Shown piece by piece: positions 49,570 through 61,147 of a stretch of DNA of 64,000 nucleotides. The stretch's first letter is position 1. The number at the start of each line of letters is the position of its first letter. This stretch comes from Apostichopus japonicus (taxonomy: Eukaryota > Echinodermata > Holothuroidea > Aspidochirotida > Stichopodidae). The notes under the pieces were generated by a model. It did no database searches, was not told the origin of the DNA, and worked only from the letters and a program-made list of their open reading frames with translations. The stretch is from assembly GCF_037975245.1 (NCBI RefSeq), contig NC_092580.1:1771501-1835500 (forward strand), written 5' to 3'. The position numbers and the translations under genes are program-made.

Positions 49570-51399
49570 AATAAAATATACCAATAATATTACCAATATC
49601 GGTTTTGGCCGATATCCGATATTATCATCCCAATATCGGTCCGATACCGATACGATACCGATATTTTTTAACAGACAAAATAAAGGCAAAATCGTACTTT
49701 TTAGTCATGCATACATTCACAAATAAATCTTCAAGTAAACAACAAAATATGGTGTTTTGTTTTCCTTTTGTCCTAAGTTGAAAAGAATGACTTTTTTCCT
49801 GATTTTGAAAAAGAAAATGGTAATTGAAATCCAACCGGAATCTTTTTCACTGCAGCGCTGCACACGATAATAAAATGGACGCAGTAAATGTGAGCCTTAA
49901 CATCGTAAAGACTTACAAGTAGCTACAGTGTTAACGTATGCTTGCAAAATTGCATCTTAATTAGGTTCGAACTGTCGATCACAATGTAAAAGTTAAAATT
50001 TATTGAGTTTATACTCAATGTACAACTTATTCACTTGACCAAATAGAGGAAAAAACTGAAAATCAGTAGAGAAATGACCAATTGTGTACGGAAAGTAAGG
50101 TAGTACACCTTTCAAATATTACGAAAGATCGAGCAAAACACTTTCGAAAAAATTCACGCAAAACTGGCATATCGTACTAAATGCAACTAATGTCATGTAA
50201 ACAAGGCTCTAGTGCATCCATTTATGAATATACCGTAAGACCAAATCTGTTGTTAAGCGGGGGAAAAAGAAAGTATTTTCTAGAATTTCCAAAAATACGG
50301 AAAAAATTATATCCTACCATACTTAAGTGTATAGCAAATAGCCTAACCACCTCGGCGGTTACGGATCTCACGTAACTAAAATGTTCCCTGGCAACGTGCC
50401 AAAAAGTGTTAACAAACAGGTGTTACACGGGGGATGAGCTCACAGTTGTGTGGGAAGGTACCTGGGAAAATTCACAGCACATGTACCGTGGTAGTTGGGT
50501 ATAGGGTTAAACATTGCAGTTGTAAAAATGTACGCATAGTGCTCGCTATTCATTGTTAGGCAGTCTAGAAACAGGGCTTTGCTGAACGTTGCTTGTTTCA
50601 TAACATCGGAGGTTTTGTAAGGTGCACTTTTTAAAGATTGAAACACAGATTAAATCTCTTTTCATTTTATAACATAATATAGCTACTCTAACTTGTCATT
50701 TTAAAATTTTTATCAGTTTCGTGACAATTTAAATAAAAAAGTTGCCAGTATTTTGCATCTGCAACTGCGAATTTTTTCATCGCCAGACACGCAAAAAATG
50801 CCAAAATTTTCCCACGAGGGGTTCTACCCCATGACCCCACCAAGGCCCTATGGCGGACCCCTGGACACCACGCCTTTATGCTCGCACGCTACGCATGCTC
50901 GGCGTGTTCGCTGGGCGAACACAGGCGGGAAATCGGCAGTGTGTTCGTGAAAATTGAATAAGGTTTTCCAACACTGCTGAGCTGTGCAGTTATGCATCAT
51001 GTTCAAGGTTTTCACGGAGGCCTTTGGGAAAATGAATGGTTAGTACAGTGTATGTATGCTGCACTAATGCTGTGTGTAGGCCAAGGTTCACGAACGAAGG
51101 TCATTGGTTATATTCGCGCGCCGTAGACGTGTTTTTAGAGGTTACGGAGGGTCAGGTCTACATGGATATTAATCGAAAATGAATCTGAGTTTAACTGACG
51201 CTAAAGAAATGGATCGTCTTGGACAGATTAACAAATCATTGCAAGTATAAAGAAGTAGCTCTGCTGTTAAAAAGAAAATTTCAATATCGGTTTGCTGTTA
51301 TCGGCAATTAGGCAAAATTTTACCGATACCGATATGCTGCCGATATTGCAAATATCGGCCGATACCGATATTGAAAACGATTATCGTAGCAACACTAGT
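49570..51399. mobile_element. Probable degraded hAT-like element, about 1.8 kb
   Basis: Both ends are rich in ATATCGG / CCGATA motifs in inverted orientation. The right end, read inward, starts CTAGTGTTGCTACGATAATC and continues TTCAATATCGGTATCGGCCG; the left end contains ACCAATATCGGTTTTGGCCG near 49592. The left extreme is diverged, so the exact edge and duplication are unclear. Interior open frames (64-68 codons) show no transposase. A GGGGTTCTACCCC-type block lies at 50818-50830. Confidence 0.6.
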
Positions 51400-51485
51400 A
51401 AATATAGTCTGGACACCACACCTGATTTCCATGGTTATCATTTGATGATCGTCAAACACATTATGCGCAAACTCTCTGTGTCCTC

Positions 51486-51606
51486 AAAGGTCCGCTGTAT
51501 AGACCCCAAATATAGCACGTTATCATGGAAAAGTTTATTGAGATTACGTAAACGACCTGCCTGGTCGTAAAATGACCACTTTCTACCAATTAGTCTGCAA
51601 CGCCTG
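51486..51606 (-). repeat. Dispersed repeat copy B, inverted relative to copy A
   Basis: Reverse complement of the block at 18773-18897, for instance CTGTATAGACCCCAAATATA, ATCATGGAAAAGTTT and ACCAATTAGTCTGCAAC. Together with the direct-orientation copy 135 bp downstream it forms an inverted pair, as in a MITE with long arms. Confidence 0.75.
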
Positions 51607-51740
51607 CTACATATTTTTTCTGGTATGAAGGTCTTTAATTGTGTGAATGCTGTATAATTAACTACACTGTAGACATGAACATATTTCCACACAGTGTTTA
51701 CACAAAGAGCCTAGCTATGTAGGCTAATTGTAAAGCCTGA

Positions 51741-51838
51741 GATCGTTTTATGACCGTTCCTGGGATGTCGATTACGTAATCACAAAACTTTCCTAGCTAT
51801 AGCGTGCTATAATTGGAGCCAATAACACAAATCTTTAA
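51741..51838 (+). repeat. Dispersed repeat copy C, partial
   Basis: Shares TGTCGATTACGTAATC, ACAAAACTTTCCTAGCTATA and GCGTGCTATA with copy A (18773-18897), with several substitutions. It pairs in inverted orientation with copy B. Confidence 0.6.
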
Positions 51839-53051
51839 GGCTTCTTTACCTCTGTTCTGTTCTGTAAAGGTGCGGCCATTTTGTTGTTACCTCTCGCGAA
51901 ATGCAGCATTCCCTTAATTATTCATCAAAATGGGATGATTGCCTTATTTTGTTTCATTTCTAACTAACTATGACAGACATTTTTTGTATAAGAAAAATAT
52001 TATCATTACTTTCCTTTAGTCATAGACTACATTTCTTCTACGCTTGCTTAAAATAGTAATCGTTTGATAGAAGAAAAAAGTAAAGTAAGGCGGCTGTAAG
52101 CAGTGGCTTCATAATGGGCTAGATAACTAAACCGTAGAAGTATGAAAGTTAGAATGTCATGTGTTCGCTGGTAATCATGGCGCAACAGAGAATTGATAGG
52201 GTATTAGTTAGTTATCAACTGCACGGCTTCAAGGTAACTCTCATCAAGTTGAACAAATCAATCACTGCTTCTCAGGGTGTTTTCAACTAGTTAAAGTAAA
52301 TTTACGCCACCTGAAATCGAGAAAATTGTCTAAGGAATACATCCAGATTGTCTGTCCTGGCACGTCATGCTCTGATAGCCTACATAACATCCTGTTTTTT
52401 ATTTTTATACATATCATCTTTATTCCGATTTTTGAAATTCATATCACAATTATGCTACTTTCATCTTCATCTAAGCACCCGTTGGCCTCATGTCTTGGTA
52501 TTGATTTACAGAATAGAAATCTGCAGCTGCCGACAGCATAAACCCCAACCAGATAAAAAAATTCATCATCTGCCTCTAGATTCTCTGCCCCTGTTGGAAA
52601 TGTTCAAATGGGAGTTTGGGTAATATTGATAAAGTGTTCTCCAATAATTACACCCTCATTTTTTGCCTAGTATTGCCCTGAAACAATATTGCAGCCATCT
52701 GATAGCAATAAGATCTTGCAGGAGCCCGCGTTGTTTTGAAAGAAATCAACTCCTGTTTTTCACTCAGCATGGTGTCGTGGAGAGTTTGCAAACATGGCTT
52801 TATTTACAGAGTGATTTTCCGTAGTTTTTTTTTGCCGAGTCCTTGGGGGCTCCAATTTGTCATCCAGTCAATTACAGGATGCTAACACTTGTCGACAAGC
52901 CGAGTTAAGGAGGCTCGGAGCACATGCAGCTTGGATGTGAGCATATTGTGAATACTATGTTAGTCATATGGGAACAAAATAAGCATTGCATTTTGTCATA
53001 CTAGCGTTAGCCTATCACACGGATACTTCCTTCCATTATCCTTCTACTCAG
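51839..53051. other. Intron 4, last part
   Basis: No gene recognised. Small frames at 52326-52623 are not protein-like. The stretch 52730-52960 has mixed composition that could be conserved. The intron closes with CCATTATCCTTCTACTCAG (AG at 53050-53051). Confidence 0.45.
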
Positions 53052-53252
53052 ACTTTGAAATCGGCGGCGACGAAACATTTGAAGTGAGGGACGGCTGGAC
53101 ATCTTCCTCCCCTCTCATCTTCACGTCTGCCTCCGAATCGAACATTGTGGAATCTCTGGCGTCGAGTGGGACGTTCGTACGAGTCAGATGGTTTGGCAGG
53201 AGTGACAATACTAGCAAAATCCACATGTACTACTCCAGCATTCAACGATTAG
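53052..53252 (+). CDS. CUB-domain protein exon 5: second CUB-like domain, C-terminal half
   Basis: Completes Asp245 and encodes residues 246-311 plus one base. The join with exon 4 gives ..VFTLE-DFEIGGDETFEV.., the classic F-x-L-E ... D-x-F/L-x-V/I-x-D-G course of a CUB domain, with VRDG intact. Next come SSPLIFTSASES, then LASSGTFVRVRWFGRS, matching the S-S-G-x-x-x-x-V-x-F/W strand, and the closing IHMYYSSIQRL. Cysteines are lacking in this half, so the domain is a divergent, disulphide-poor CUB. NTS is a possible glycosylation site. Donor G|GTTAGT at 53253 is acceptable; end phase is 1. Codon use is GC-richer than the surrounding intron. Confidence 0.85.
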
Positions 53253-54249
53253 GTTAGTCTTCATTCTTTCTTTTCATATTGTCTTTTTTCCCCCTTCAAT
53301 TCCATGTGGTACCGTGCTAACTGTCATTAAAGGAGCTTTCCTCTGTATCATGGGAGGAATTTATAGTGAATTTGAAATGTTATCAACAATGTTGCAGGTT
53401 CTGTTCCCACAACAAGATACTTTGATTTTATTGTATAGGTATCCTCGTTTGGCTCGTTCGACAAACAATGGAAAATTGGGTGGAAAATTGAAAAGTTGTT
53501 ACTTTACTCCTTTAAAATCCCCCAATTACTCAAAAGAACTGCATGAATATTCTTAATTATTCTTGACCAGTAATACTAAGTCACAATTTATCAGTGTATA
53601 TTAAGGATATTATTTCCTTTAAATTACATTACTTGGTTATCATTGAAGAGTGTAGCAAGTATGTATAGATTCTTTAATACCTGAGTTGTTAAAAAATTCT
53701 CAATCGGATAAAAAATACTACCAGTAGAATCATTTATCACAGTTCTGTTTGGTGACGCCCATATCATAATCTAAACAGTTGATCATGCTTTGTGTTTATT
53801 GGTGGTAATCTTTGCAAAATCTTGTTTTTAGCATTAATTTTTCTTTTGTGGTGAAAAGTTGGCTGTTTCCTGTAGGTACACATGTTATATATCATTTTTC
53901 TATTGTTTGATCAAATCAACAAATGGATATGTACGGTTACATTCATTTTATTTCTTTACTATTTTTTATGGGGGAAAGGGGAGGGGGGGGGTAGAAGTTG
54001 AAGAGGTTAATGGGGAAAAAAGTAAAGAAATGTTTACTGTGCAGATCTCATAGCTATGATGTTTTCCAAAGTAAATTATAAATGCTCCACTACGTGTATA
54101 TGTCAAAACTGCATTGTAGCATTTAATTGGTGCCAATCACGCTGGATGGTATCAGTTTGATACCTGAAATAACTGAGTTATTACTACAACAAATCGTATG
54201 AGTGTAGTATTCATATTACAGTAAATCTGTCAATTATTAGTGTCTAGCA
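53253..54249. other. Intron 5, first part
   Basis: AT-rich, with a G-rich run near 53971-53990. No gene seen. Confidence 0.5.
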
Positions 54250-55110
54250 GTAGTGGATGGAACTCTGACAGCTACATACTCCAGTGACAATATCAGTGTA
54301 TCAGTATATATCAGTGATAATTGTAGGGTGAAGTATTAGTGTTAACCTCAAAGCTAATCACCTTCAGTGTCAACTTTTTCATCTAATCTAATAGCTATGC
54401 AAACATCAGTGTTAACAACAATGGTGAAGTATTGGTGTCAACATCAGACATATTTATTTGTAACGTCAACCTCGAAGTTATCCATGTCAGTTTGTACTTT
54501 ATAACTGCAGCAGTTGTCACCCTTATAGCTATGAAACATTACTGATAATAATTTCATGTGTGAAGTGACGGTGTCATTCATGTTGTCAGTGTTAAGTTTA
54601 CAACTGCTGTTGGTCTCAATTTCACAGCTATACAACATCAGCGATAATCATATGGTGCAGACTTGGTGTCGACTGCAAACATTTACATAGTCAGTTTCTC
54701 CTTTATAGCTGCAGTTGGTGTAAACTATGCAGCACCAGTGATAATCATATGGTGGAGTATTGGTGTCAACTGCAAACATTTACCTAGTCAGTTTCTCATT
54801 TATAGCTGCAGTTGGTGTAAGCTTTACAGCACCAGCGATAATCATATGGTGAAGTATTAGTGTTAGCCTCGAAGCTATGCAGTCTCGTAGCGAAACAACT
54901 TAAGCAATTGTGACTGAGATATGGACCCTGAAGTATATACATTGTCAGAATCTACTTGAATTGTAGCTGCAGTTGGTATTAAATCTTATAGCTATAAATC
55001 ATTGTCTCTTTCTTTGCTGTAGAGTAGACTTGTGTCAATTTCCTATCAGCAGGGAGTGTATGTATTATTACAGAGCATTTCTTAGCTGCAGTGTTAGTGT
55101 CAATTCAGCT
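54250..55110. repeat. Degenerate minisatellite, best period 97 bp
   Basis: The clearest copies share CGATAATCATATGGTG, GTCAACTGCAAACATTTAC, TAGTCAGTTTCTC and TATAGCTGCAGTTGGTGTAA; the GATAATCA block recurs at about 54641, 54738 and 54835. Outward to both sides the pattern decays but CAGTGATAAT, GTGTCAAC and TAGCT(G/A)CAG pieces continue. Short open frames inside it (such as 54663-54860) repeat SFSFIAAVGVNYAAP-like text and are repeat artefacts. Confidence 0.8.
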
Positions 55111-56304
55111 ATATAAGCACATTTTATGATGCAGCAGAAAGCAATATTCTGCTGCATATTTTGCCAGTCCTGCATATACCTCTGCATACTATACAATCTT
55201 TCATAGTTAATTACACATTGCTTAATTGCTCAGCAGGTGGCCATATCCTGAGAGGTTTGATCCACCTAACCTTGCAATATGATACAATAAGGAAATCTCA
55301 TAGCTTTGCGCTGGTTGTTAATTTCATTGCTGTGTCCAAGGACAGTGTCAATAACACCAACAATATTAGTTTTAGAAATATCATTGTGTGCAATGCTATA
55401 ACAACGGAACTCAAATATTTCAGCTGACAATTGAGAAAGCTACCGCTAAGGATTATCATACAGGCTTTCGTAAGGCGTGTTTTGAGTTGTTTTTTTTTAT
55501 TGATTTTTTTGTTTTACTATTTCTCCATATTTCATGCTTTCGACTTCTGCGACTGCTTTACTTCCAACTAGACTGTGAAAGGTTATCATCATTTCATCTC
55601 AAATTTCAAGTGGTTAACAGCAATTACTACAAATTTTACTAGCTTTCAATGTGTTATACAGTAGTTGACAGACAACATTAGTCACTGCTTTCAACACATT
55701 TGAGAATACCCAGTTAAATTGGCTAATTCTACTGTGAATGGGAATGCTTCCTAGCAGACACATTTGAAGATGTTCGACAACTCGAGTCCATTAACTTTGC
55801 ATCTTGCCCCAATTAACAAAGAGGAGAGGCAAAGCAAACGTTGTTTTTTTTCTCTTTTTATTTCCCTCGGATATGACTTAGATTTTAAAGTGCTTAATTA
55901 TGAAAATAGACCAGGTTGAACTTATTCAATTGCTTTTCACTTTGCACTGAATAATCAATGATCAATGAATATTGTCCGATCAGTACACGTTTCCATGCCA
56001 CCAATACAAGAGGTTTTTTTTTTTTTTAATATAAATCATATCTTAATGAAAGTATAGTCTATAATGAGCTTAACAGCATTTGAAAAGAAAGAAAAGGAAA
56101 TGTATTACCCCCTTTTTCTCTCTGTTTCAATATCTTGATGGAGAGGTATTCCCAAAAGGCCCCATTCTTTGCTCGGGAAAGTAGTCTTGTCCTCGAAGTG
56201 TGCTGGGTTGAATTTCTTATGCGTCACGCTGCTAACAAATTGATAGAAGGATCAGGTTGTCACTTGTTGTTTGCAATCGGAGTGCTCGAAGATCGTTATT
56301 TCAG
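55111..56304. other. Intron 5, last part
   Basis: AT-rich sequence with a T12 run near 56015. Frames at 55161-55642 are not recognisable proteins. The acceptor for exon 6 (ATCGTTATTTCAG) ends at 56304. Confidence 0.45.
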
Positions 56305-56524
56305 AAATTAAAAACTCTGCGATAAAAGCAAGCAAGAGGATCGAATGTGAGTACGTGAGACGTCCAACCAGATATTACCAGAATAGTTCGGACTTGAGAA
56401 GAGTGTTGCTATTCCCGGATAGGGACGGATTGATGACATCCGTGAACTTGCAGGATGGGTATGACTTCCTCTACTTGGAAGTACTCTGGAGTAACGAACA
56501 GAGTCGTCAGAGAAGATTTATCTA
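56305..56524 (+). CDS. CUB-domain protein exon 6: probable third CUB-like domain, first part
   Basis: Completes Glu312 and encodes residues 313-384 plus two bases. It starts in phase 1 as needed. The translation contains SKRIECEYVRRPTRYY, then RRVLLFPDRDG, and SVNLQDGYDFLYLEVLW, a hydrophobic strand run of the kind seen at the middle of CUB domains. NSS is a glycosylation sequon. Codon usage is richer in GC than flanking intron DNA. The donor TCTA|GTAAGT is near consensus and leaves phase 2 (TA-), so the next exon must supply T or C to avoid a stop. Domain assignment is less certain than for exons 2-5. Confidence 0.65.
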
Positions 56525-57814
56525 GTAAGTTCCTGGAATGTTGTTCACCAAGTTCATCTGTAGTTTGGATTTCACGGCAAGCATATATAGCCCAGTTTAA
56601 TAGCCTGTAGTAGGACGGTATAGGCCGGGAACTATTCAGAATGAAATTTAAGATTGCTTTTAAGATTCCGAGTAAATCTCGTACTTGATTGTTACGGTAT
56701 CTAATCTAAACGGTGGTGACCTGTCACAATCATTATTTTGGGTTTTATGTCGTTATAAATTTAAGCCCTGATGATGAAAGCATCAAATTCTCTGATCACT
56801 GGGATAAACTCTTTCCACTCTTTTGTTTTCTTTTCTTGTTTAGTAAAGTCATGATTCTGTTAGGATTTCTATTTATTGACCATTCTTGTCAGAACTTCAT
56901 CAAGCCATTTACTGACATCCACAGATTATTTTACTTCACTGAGATGTTTACTGTATATAATTGTAATCCCTTCTCGTAGCAAGTTTTGCTTGGGGTTGGG
57001 GGGCGGATGGACTTTTGATAATTTTATAGAAAGTTAAAAGTGCTAACATTTAAAGGAGGGGTAGAGGGGGCTGTGTAATTTTCTCTCTCTCTCTTTATTG
57101 CTTTGCAAAATTAAGTAGCTGGCAGTACATGTTATTTGTTTGGTGTAAATATTGTACATTTTCCTGTTTATACCGTAATTTTATCATGCCAAATCATATT
57201 TACTATGAAAGTGGGCAGAGTCACATTTTGATAAAGCTTACGCAATTAGGTTTAAATTAAATCTCAGCCTGGTCTTAATGGATGTGCTGTGCTTGAGCTA
57301 AACACAGCCTGTTTTTCAGACTGCTGGAGAACAAAAAGCCAAATACTGGCCACAGTATACATTTGCATTTCATGTGAGTTATGCAGGCACAGTACTAATC
57401 TATATAATGTTAGAAGCAGGCAGAGCATATTAACTTGATATCAAATGCTGAATACCGTGAAACAATTTGCAGGGAGGAAGACATGATGATACTCCTCTGT
57501 CTTACAAACATTAAATGGGACACAATTCCCAACCATCCTCTTTGGCATATAATGAGGTCTAGGTCTTTGCAAAGAACAGCTCTCTTAAACAGCTAAGACA
57601 AAATTTTGTTTCATTTTTGGGAGATATCCTAATTGAGAGTTTAGTCTGGAAACAAGTCATGTTGTACATCTGTGATGTCATAGTGCCATGAGGATCTAAA
57701 TCATTTTCTCTTTCTCATTTTTTTTCATCTCATACTTTGAAGGAGAATTATTTTGTTTTCTTTCACTGTATGGGGTGATCTGTTCATGATAATTATCTGT
57801 ATCACATCTAGACC

Positions 57815-57859
<45 letters not shown>

Positions 57860-58854
57860 TTTTGGTTTCCTCGAATTAAGAGATTCCGCGTCGGTACAAA
57901 TGATCAAGTCTACTAGTACATGATCAAGGTGTGAAAGTGTTTAAATGCTTTCAATGGATACTATCTGCTGTTTATCAGATATCAAGCTCTCCTGTCTATA
58001 TGATTTAACACTTGTCAGTGTGAGTCTGACTGATACTCTATGTACTGTGCATTGCCATTAGAGCAAAGGATCTGCTAAATATATTGTTCAAATCAGTTCA
58101 CTCTGCATCTAGTACTAAGTAAAAAAATATATAACAGAGAGTGGTCTGAAGAAATGTGACAAACCTAAGGAAGTCAGGTTGGCCTGTGAATTTAAAAACA
58201 TAATATAGGGACATAAAGAGATACAGTGATATTTATATAATATAAAATGACACCAGCATGAAGAACTTGTTATATATGGTTTGGTCTTTTTTGCTTTCCT
58301 GTGAAAATTAATGCACAAGAATATGAGAATATAGCCCTAATAAGCTGGTGTATTGTTGTGGCTCAACGAAACTGAAACTCTACCTTACATCTATATTCCC
58401 CAGAATTGGGAAATATCAGCCTAATAGAATGCAGCACCACCTGGGGCTTTTCTCCTCCCTCCCCTCCTGCCCCTGCCTCCACTTGGACTCCCACTGGGAT
58501 ATTGAAATACATTCCAAAAGAAAATTAAAAATTCCTCTCTGATATGTATTTCTGTGCTTAAGGTGTTAAATAGCTGCAAGAGAGCTATCTGAAGGCACAA
58601 TTCCACAGGACCACACCCTCCCTCCTCCCCCCTCCCCTGTCAATTTAATTTAATTCCACTTTCTGACAGTGTTTTTGTTCTTTAAGTTGCTAAGAGAGAA
58701 GGAGTACATACCGTCACTTCGTAAGTATAGAGAGGAAGCTGGTTCTGCATGAACATTATTGCCAGATACAATATAGAGCTCAATTTTGTGTCTATGTTTG
58801 ATTCAACATTTTCTACTTATGTAAATCTTGAAGACATTCATATCTGCACATTAT
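56525..58854. other. Intron 6, first part; (GAT)14 microsatellite
   Basis: Contains GAT repeated 14 times (57815-57856), flanked by a frame reading aspartates then GFWFPRIKRFRVG, but phase does not fit exon 6 and no reliable splice sites bound it. C-rich patches lie near 58450 and 58616-58640. No other gene was found. Confidence 0.45.
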
Positions 58855-60793
58855 CAGGCGCGTATCCAGGATTTTCTAACCCGGGGGGCGCGAATTACTA
58901 TCTAAGCGGAGCGCCACCATCGGTTGGCGCGCAGCGTACAAGAAAATTTCTGGTTTTGATACCCCCCAGATCACCGGAAATAGCACTTCTCGGGCTTGAA
59001 AATGAGCAACCAGATGTACACTTTTGCCTGAGAACCAAGTATTTCCCAAAAGTTTTTTCTATCCATAACCTTTTTGAAGATTGCCACCAGTCACACATCA
59101 TGTTCGACCTCATTGCATGTCCTATGGATCATTGCTTTTGTAGGTGATTCTACGTCACGGCCCATAATATCCGAAAGCCCCACTTTTCAAGGTTTTAAGC
59201 CCATTATTTGTTGAGAATTTGAAAATTCACTTCAAAACATACCCATAATGTTGCACAAAATTCAATCTATGAACAAGCAATATAGAAAAACCTCCTTAAT
59301 CCCCTAACAGACAGGTCAAAGTTGCACGAGTAGAGGAAAGTATGATGAAGAATGTTGGTGAGGAAATTTTCGAAAATTCCGACACAGTTTATTTCTTGGT
59401 GTACAAATATTGCAACCTCTTATAATGGCTATTATAAAACTTGGTTGAAGGAAATGAAAAATAGCAGATATTTCCGATATCAGGTATATCGAAACCGAAC
59501 ACTACACACATAGGCGTAGGTCCCGTAGGAGGCGGTGGTTGCAGCCCCCCTCCCCCCCCCCGCAACCAAATTTGTTCCCATCTTTTTCGGGCACCTACTG
59601 AAAGAAAAATAAATAGCAATGAATAGCTTAAAAATGATCTCCTTGGTAATTAAAATAAAGTTGTAAGCTTGGCCGACATTACTACTGTAAAAGAGAGTTT
59701 TGACATAAATGGATCTGCATGATTTTTCTCCATCTACATAAGACATTTGGTTGTTTACATAGCATCTAGCGGTATACTGTGCAACTTTGACGGACCGTGC
59801 GGTACACGATGCCATGCACTGTAATGACCGATGCTTGCTATATGATATTGGCATCGATGTGTTGAACGCGCGCTTAGCGCGCGAAAAATTTTGGCTTTTT
59901 TTTCGGGCAAGTCATTACAGCCCCCAAATCCAATTGCGCTCCTACGCCTTTAACTACACACATAGACAGTTTTTGAGGCTGTTTATCGTGGAACATGCAT
60001 TTCAATGCTCACTGATATGATGTTATATCTGCTCTTTGCTTTACAAATTCGAACAGGCGTGTAGCGAGTAATTGCCAAGGGAGGGGCGAAGTCTGTAGGC
60101 AAACTATCTAAGCGAAGCGCCACCATGAGTTGGCGCGAAGCGTACAAGAAAAATTTTGGCCGAAAATGCCTCCCAGATCGCTGGAAATGACACTTCCCAG
60201 GCCTTGTAAGTTGCATCTAAGCATTGTCTATTTTGAAATTACTAGCGATGTCATAAAGAAAATTTGCTCGGGGGGGGGGGCGCTCGCCCCCTTCCCGAAA
60301 TGCGTCATGTACCCCGACGACTCGGTCGAGTTCAAGACCAGCCACAGTTGGTTCCATATAGCACAATTGTACAATTGTTTATGGCGTCCATACACACACG
60401 CGTTATGATAGACCATATATAGTATTTATATAGATACATTAGTGAGAGAGGAAAAATGGAAACGTCAAAAATGGAGTTGTCGGTGTAAGGGGTAGGGTGA
60501 GGCGCACACCCCCTCCGTAATCCTTGATCTGTCACTGGCTACCCTGTGTATATTATAGGGATCAGCGCTTTAACTATGACTGTTCGTCTTTCTCTTCCCG
60601 AGGTCTTGGCTATCTTCTACTCCCTCCTTTTTTCCTTTTTCTCACTTTTTTCTTTTTCTTTTCCCTTCCTTCCTCTCCTCCTTTTCTTTTTTTTCCCCCT
60701 CCTTTTCCCTTTTTTCTTCTCTTTTTTTTCTCTCCTCTTTTCCTTACCCGGGGGGCGCGCGCCCCCAACGCCCCCCCCCTGGATACGCACCTG
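58855..60793. mobile_element. Composite DNA transposon, 1.94 kb, GCGTATCCAGG termini
   Basis: CAGGCGCGTATCCAGG (58855-58870) at the left is mirrored by CCTGGATACGCACCTG (60778-60793) at the right, and ATTAT occurs just outside both ends (58850-58854 and 60794-60798). Beside each terminus lies a GGGGGCGCG / CGCGCCCCC block. A second, related left-end-like sequence (CAGGCGTGTAGCGAG, 60054) and a shared block with AAGCGAAGCGCCACCAT or AAGCGGAGCGCCACCAT and TTGGCGCG.AGCGTACAAGAA (58900-58945 and 60110-60150) show that it is made of at least two related pieces. A smaller MITE is inserted inside. No transposase frame is present. Confidence 0.82.
59509..59952. mobile_element. MITE, 444 bp, CATAGGCGTAGG family, perfect 8-bp duplication
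   Basis: Left terminus CATAGGCGTAGG (59509) and right terminus CCTACGCCTTTA (ending 59952) are inverted repeats with two end mismatches. The octamer ACTACACA flanks both sides (59501-59508 and 59953-59960). As in the copy at 14559-14930, the interior has C-rich and G-rich blocks and a CGCGCGC motif (59868-59883 here). The element sits inside the 58855-60793 composite, so it inserted later. Confidence 0.9.
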
Positions 60794-60935
60794 ATTATAG
60801 AGTATATCAGTTGGCTAAAGCATTTGTTACTGCCATGCGATAAATGTACACAATTTACATGCAATATGCCATTTCTGAGGTAAATGATACCTTTCATATG
60901 TTCACTGAACAATCATTGATATCACCTTATAACAG

Positions 60936-61147
60936 CTCTTTCTCTTTTTGTCGAAGCATTCCACTCCTTGTACATTTCACATCCATTACATCTTTTACTC
61001 TCTTCGTTTGGTTTCATATACACTTGATTTCGTCCTGGGAAATAACTATACCGAGCTCAAATATTAGATTTCAAAAATATGAATTATTTATGAACTTAAT
61101 AATAAACTTGGATCAGATGAGTCTTATAAGGCTGGTTTTAGTCCCGT
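60936..61147 (+). CDS. Tentative exon 7 of the CUB-domain protein
   Basis: The frame is open for 137 codons around here, unusually long for AT-rich intron DNA. An AG at 60934-60935 followed by C completes exon 6's TA- to Tyr385 and keeps this frame. The translation SFSFCRSIPLL and then TSITSFTLFVWFHIHLIS resembles the closing part of exon 5 (T-F-x-x-V-x-W-F ... SSI), as expected for the second half of a third CUB-like domain. Weaknesses: the polypyrimidine tract before the AG is poor, and the donor is unclear. GT at 61148 (CCGT|GTGAAA) gives the phase 1 required by the next candidate exon; 61114 (ATGA|GTCTTA) also fits. Confidence 0.35.

Noticed and set aside
57790-57910. Candidate exon with an aspartate run and GFWFPRIKRFRVG
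   Set aside because: Its only acceptor candidate gives phase 0 (or a stop in phase 2), incompatible with exon 6, and no convincing donor follows.
58436-58545. Pro-rich candidate exon after an AG at 58435
   Set aside because: Phase fits exon 6, but the frame lacks a donor before its stop and shows no CUB-like pattern.
60524-60883. 119-codon frame rich in Phe, Ser and Pro
   Set aside because: It is a translation of a CT-rich tract at the right end of a transposon.
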